Below, in pieces: positions 7,962-8,547 of a stretch of DNA of 8,547 nt. A model generated the notes under the pieces. That model made no database searches, was not told the DNA's origin, and was given only the letters and a program-made list of their open reading frames with translations. Source of the DNA: Mycobacterium sp. GTDB lineage: Bacteria > Actinomycetota > Actinomycetes > Mycobacteriales > Mycobacteriaceae. Position numbers and translations under genes: made by a program. The stretch is from positions 1 to 8,547 of the forward strand of contig JAHFVB010000140.1 of assembly GCA_023264755.1 (NCBI GenBank), written 5' to 3'. Position 1 is the first letter of the stretch. Every line of letters starts with the position of its first letter.

Positions 7962-8270
7962 CTAGCCCATCCGCAGTCGCGAGTTGTCCGGATGCTCGGC
8001 CAGCCAGCGCTGCTCGACCCGCTTGACGCGATGGTGTTCGAGCGCGATGAGGATCGCCCCGGCGGTCACCAGCGCGCCTGCGACGAAGGCCAGCGGCAGT
8101 TGCAGGTCGTCTCGGTGGTAGGCGGTGGCCGCCAGGAACCCGGCGATCGTGACGATGCCGAGCATGATGAGGCCGAGGCCGGGCAGCCAGAGCGTGTCGA
8201 TGAACGACTCTCCGGCATGTGGCTGGGTGGTCCGGGAGTGGTCCACCGGATCGTGATGTGCGCCCTTCAT
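7962..8270 (-). CDS. Small two-helix membrane protein, UsfY-like
   Basis: This is a 102-aa protein on the minus strand with two hydrophobic segments, about residues 29-50 (LPGLGLIMLGIVTIAG onward) and 58-77 (LPLAFVAGALVTAGAILIAL). A basic segment follows (HHRVKRVEQR), which predicts both ends in the cytoplasm. The soluble N-terminus HHDPVDHSRTTQPHAGES resembles what I recall of mycobacterial UsfY, a small protein of unknown function encoded upstream of rsbW (usfX) and sigF in M. tuberculosis. This resemblance is from memory and unverified. The gene here is not beside sigF, so it would be a relocated or paralogous member. The ATG at 8270 has a good ribosome binding site (AAGGGAG, 6 nt away), and an in-frame stop lies shortly upstream. 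It converges with the SOUL gene and is divergent from the kinase gene across a 188-bp control region. Confidence 0.75.
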   Translation of the reverse strand: MKGAHHDPVDHSRTTQPHAGESFIDTLWLPGLGLIMLGIVTIAGFLAATAYHRDDLQLPLAFVAGALVTAGAILIALEHHRVKRVEQRWLAEHPDNSRLRMG

Positions 8271-8276
8271 GTGCAG

Positions 8277-8283
8277 CTCCCTT
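8277..8283 (-). promoter_or_regulatory. Ribosome binding site for the UsfY-like gene
   Basis: Read on the minus strand this is AAGGGAG, 6 nt before the ATG at 8270. It strongly supports both the strand and the start of this small gene. Confidence 0.75.
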
Positions 8284-8300
8284 CTCGAAGAGCTTCACCC

Positions 8301-8306
8301 AGTTTA
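8301..8306 (-). promoter_or_regulatory. Candidate -10 element for the UsfY-like gene
   Basis: On the minus strand this reads TAAACT, matching the mycobacterial TANNNT -10. It would place the start near 8294 (an A) and give a 24-nt leader carrying the ribosome binding site. No good -35 is seen; that position is occupied by the Crp-like palindrome at 8314-8329. A SigF-type alternative (GGCTC-N16-GGGTG, 8321 to 8296) matches its consensus only partly. Confidence 0.45.
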
Positions 8307-8313
8307 CGCTCTT

Positions 8314-8329
8314 TGTGAGCCAGGTCACA
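8314..8329. promoter_or_regulatory. Perfect Crp-type operator, TGTGA-N6-TCACA
   Basis: TGTGA-GCCAGG-TCACA is a perfect 10-of-10 match to the arms of the Crp consensus shared by E. coli CRP, M. tuberculosis Crp (Rv3676) and corynebacterial GlxR. It lies between the divergent UsfY-like and kinase genes, centred 51 nt upstream of the former's ATG and 137 nt upstream of the latter's. If the TAAACT -10 is used, the site spans about -35 to -20 and would be expected to block that promoter. For the kinase gene the distance would suit a more remote role. Binding is inferred from sequence alone. Confidence 0.75.
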
Positions 8330-8383
8330 TATTTGTCCACCCGCGAAAGCGAATCCGACGACGCGGCGGCGATCTGCCCGCGA

Positions 8384-8396
8384 CCTTCCTGGAAGG
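8384..8396. repeat. Perfect 13-bp inverted repeat upstream of the kinase gene
   Basis: CCTTCC-T-GGAAGG has perfect 6-bp arms around one base, 62 nt before the kinase ATG. The one-base loop is too short for an RNA hairpin, so if functional it would be a DNA site for a dimeric regulator. A 10-bp GC palindrome (GGCGCGCGCC, 8422-8431) lies closer to the gene. Either could be chance in such GC-rich DNA. Confidence 0.3.
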
Positions 8397-8446
8397 CCTG
8401 ACCAAGGGCGCTGGGCGCATAGGCGCGCGCCACTGACGCGGAAATG

Positions 8447-8452
8447 TAGACT
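8447..8452 (+). promoter_or_regulatory. Candidate -10 element for a leaderless kinase mRNA
   Basis: TAGACT matches the mycobacterial TANNNT -10 consensus. Its last T is exactly 7 nt before the A of the ATG at 8459, the spacing at which RNA synthesis would begin on the first base of the start codon. The bases between are CCGCCC, with no ribosome binding site, which agrees with a leaderless transcript. No convincing -35 is seen, as is usual for mycobacterial promoters. Confidence 0.6.
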
Positions 8453-8458
8453 CCGCCC

Positions 8459-8547
8459 ATGTCGTTGGCCAGCGGCGATCTCTTCGCTGGATACGAGGTC
8501 CAGCGGATGTTGGGGGCCGGCGGCATGGGCGAGGTCTACCTCGTCCG
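8459..8547 (+). CDS. Serine/threonine protein kinase, N-terminal fragment (PknF-like)
   Basis: Only the first 29 residues lie in the window before it ends. They read as the start of a eukaryotic-type (Hanks) Ser/Thr kinase: a short lead, FAGYEVQRML, then the glycine-rich ATP-binding loop LGAGGMGEVY (18-27), with G19, G21, G24 and V26 at the subdomain I positions. The lead 'MxLAxGxxFAGYxxxRxLGxGGMGEVYL' resembles the PknF group of mycobacteria, usually membrane-anchored receptor kinases, but nothing beyond subdomain I can be seen here. The ATG at 8459 is preferred because it opens directly onto the conserved start and has the TAGACT -10 at leaderless spacing. The gene is divergent from the UsfY-like gene. 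Confidence 0.85.
   Translation, partial: MSLASGDLFAGYEVQRMLGAGGMGEVYLV

Noticed and set aside
7953..7974. Possible bidirectional terminator between the convergent genes
   Set aside because: The only perfect stem (GCGG/CCGC) has a two-base loop and there is no U-tract; the wider pairing is weak.
8296..8321. SigF-type promoter for the UsfY-like gene (GGCTC-N16-GGGTG, minus strand)
   Set aside because: The spacing fits, but the -35 matches only 3 of 5 bases and the -10 4 of 5. The TANNNT element is at least as good, so SigF control is not claimed.
8333..8341. TTGTC-containing stretch considered as a PafBC-type DNA-damage promoter
   Set aside because: Only TTGTC fits; the rest of the motif and the spaced TANNNT are missing.
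7780..8526. A 248-codon minus-strand open frame across the UsfY-like gene and the divergent region
   Set aside because: It starts inside the kinase gene, ends in SOUL, covers the Crp site and becomes Arg/Ala-rich in the coding part. The 102-aa frame with its strong ribosome binding site and two helices is better. The stretch at 8330-8460 reads fairly protein-like but has no recognised homology.

Overview
The window looks like mycobacterial chromosome, probably from a fast-growing Mycolicibacterium-type organism. The reasons are the very high G+C content, the tightly overlapping recC-recB-recD order (the same order as Rv0631c-Rv0629c in M. tuberculosis), a small membrane protein resembling mycobacterial UsfY, and a PknF-like start to a Ser/Thr kinase. 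Species cannot be fixed by eye.

Positions 1-7221 (+ strand) form one apparent transcription unit. It holds the 3' end of recC, complete recB and recD, and a predicted flavin-nucleotide-binding (PNP-oxidase-like) protein. Each junction overlaps: 1 nt at recC/recB, 4 nt at recB/recD and 11 nt at recD/flavoprotein. This implies translational coupling. RecB and RecD keep their helicase motifs and RecB keeps its nuclease residues, so an active heterotrimer is expected. In mycobacteria RecBCD is known to act mainly in single-strand annealing, while AdnAB handles end resection for recombination.

After a 92-bp gap (7222-7313) comes a complete SOUL/haem-binding-family protein on the + strand (7314-7952). 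It converges, with only 9 bp between stop codons, on a minus-strand gene for a 102-aa two-helix membrane protein (UsfY-like, 7962-8270).

The last 0.3 kb is a divergent regulatory region of 188 bp (8271-8458) between the UsfY-like gene and a Ser/Thr protein kinase that runs off the window (8459 onward). It carries a perfect TGTGA-N6-TCACA palindrome, the Crp (cAMP receptor protein) consensus. It also has candidate -10 elements for both flanking genes. The kinase -10 is placed so that transcription would begin at the A of its ATG, giving a leaderless mRNA.

Most of the window is ordinary housekeeping DNA. The divergent control region is the part most worth a second look. I see no CRISPR array, tRNA, rRNA, insertion sequence or phage gene, and no wholly new system.
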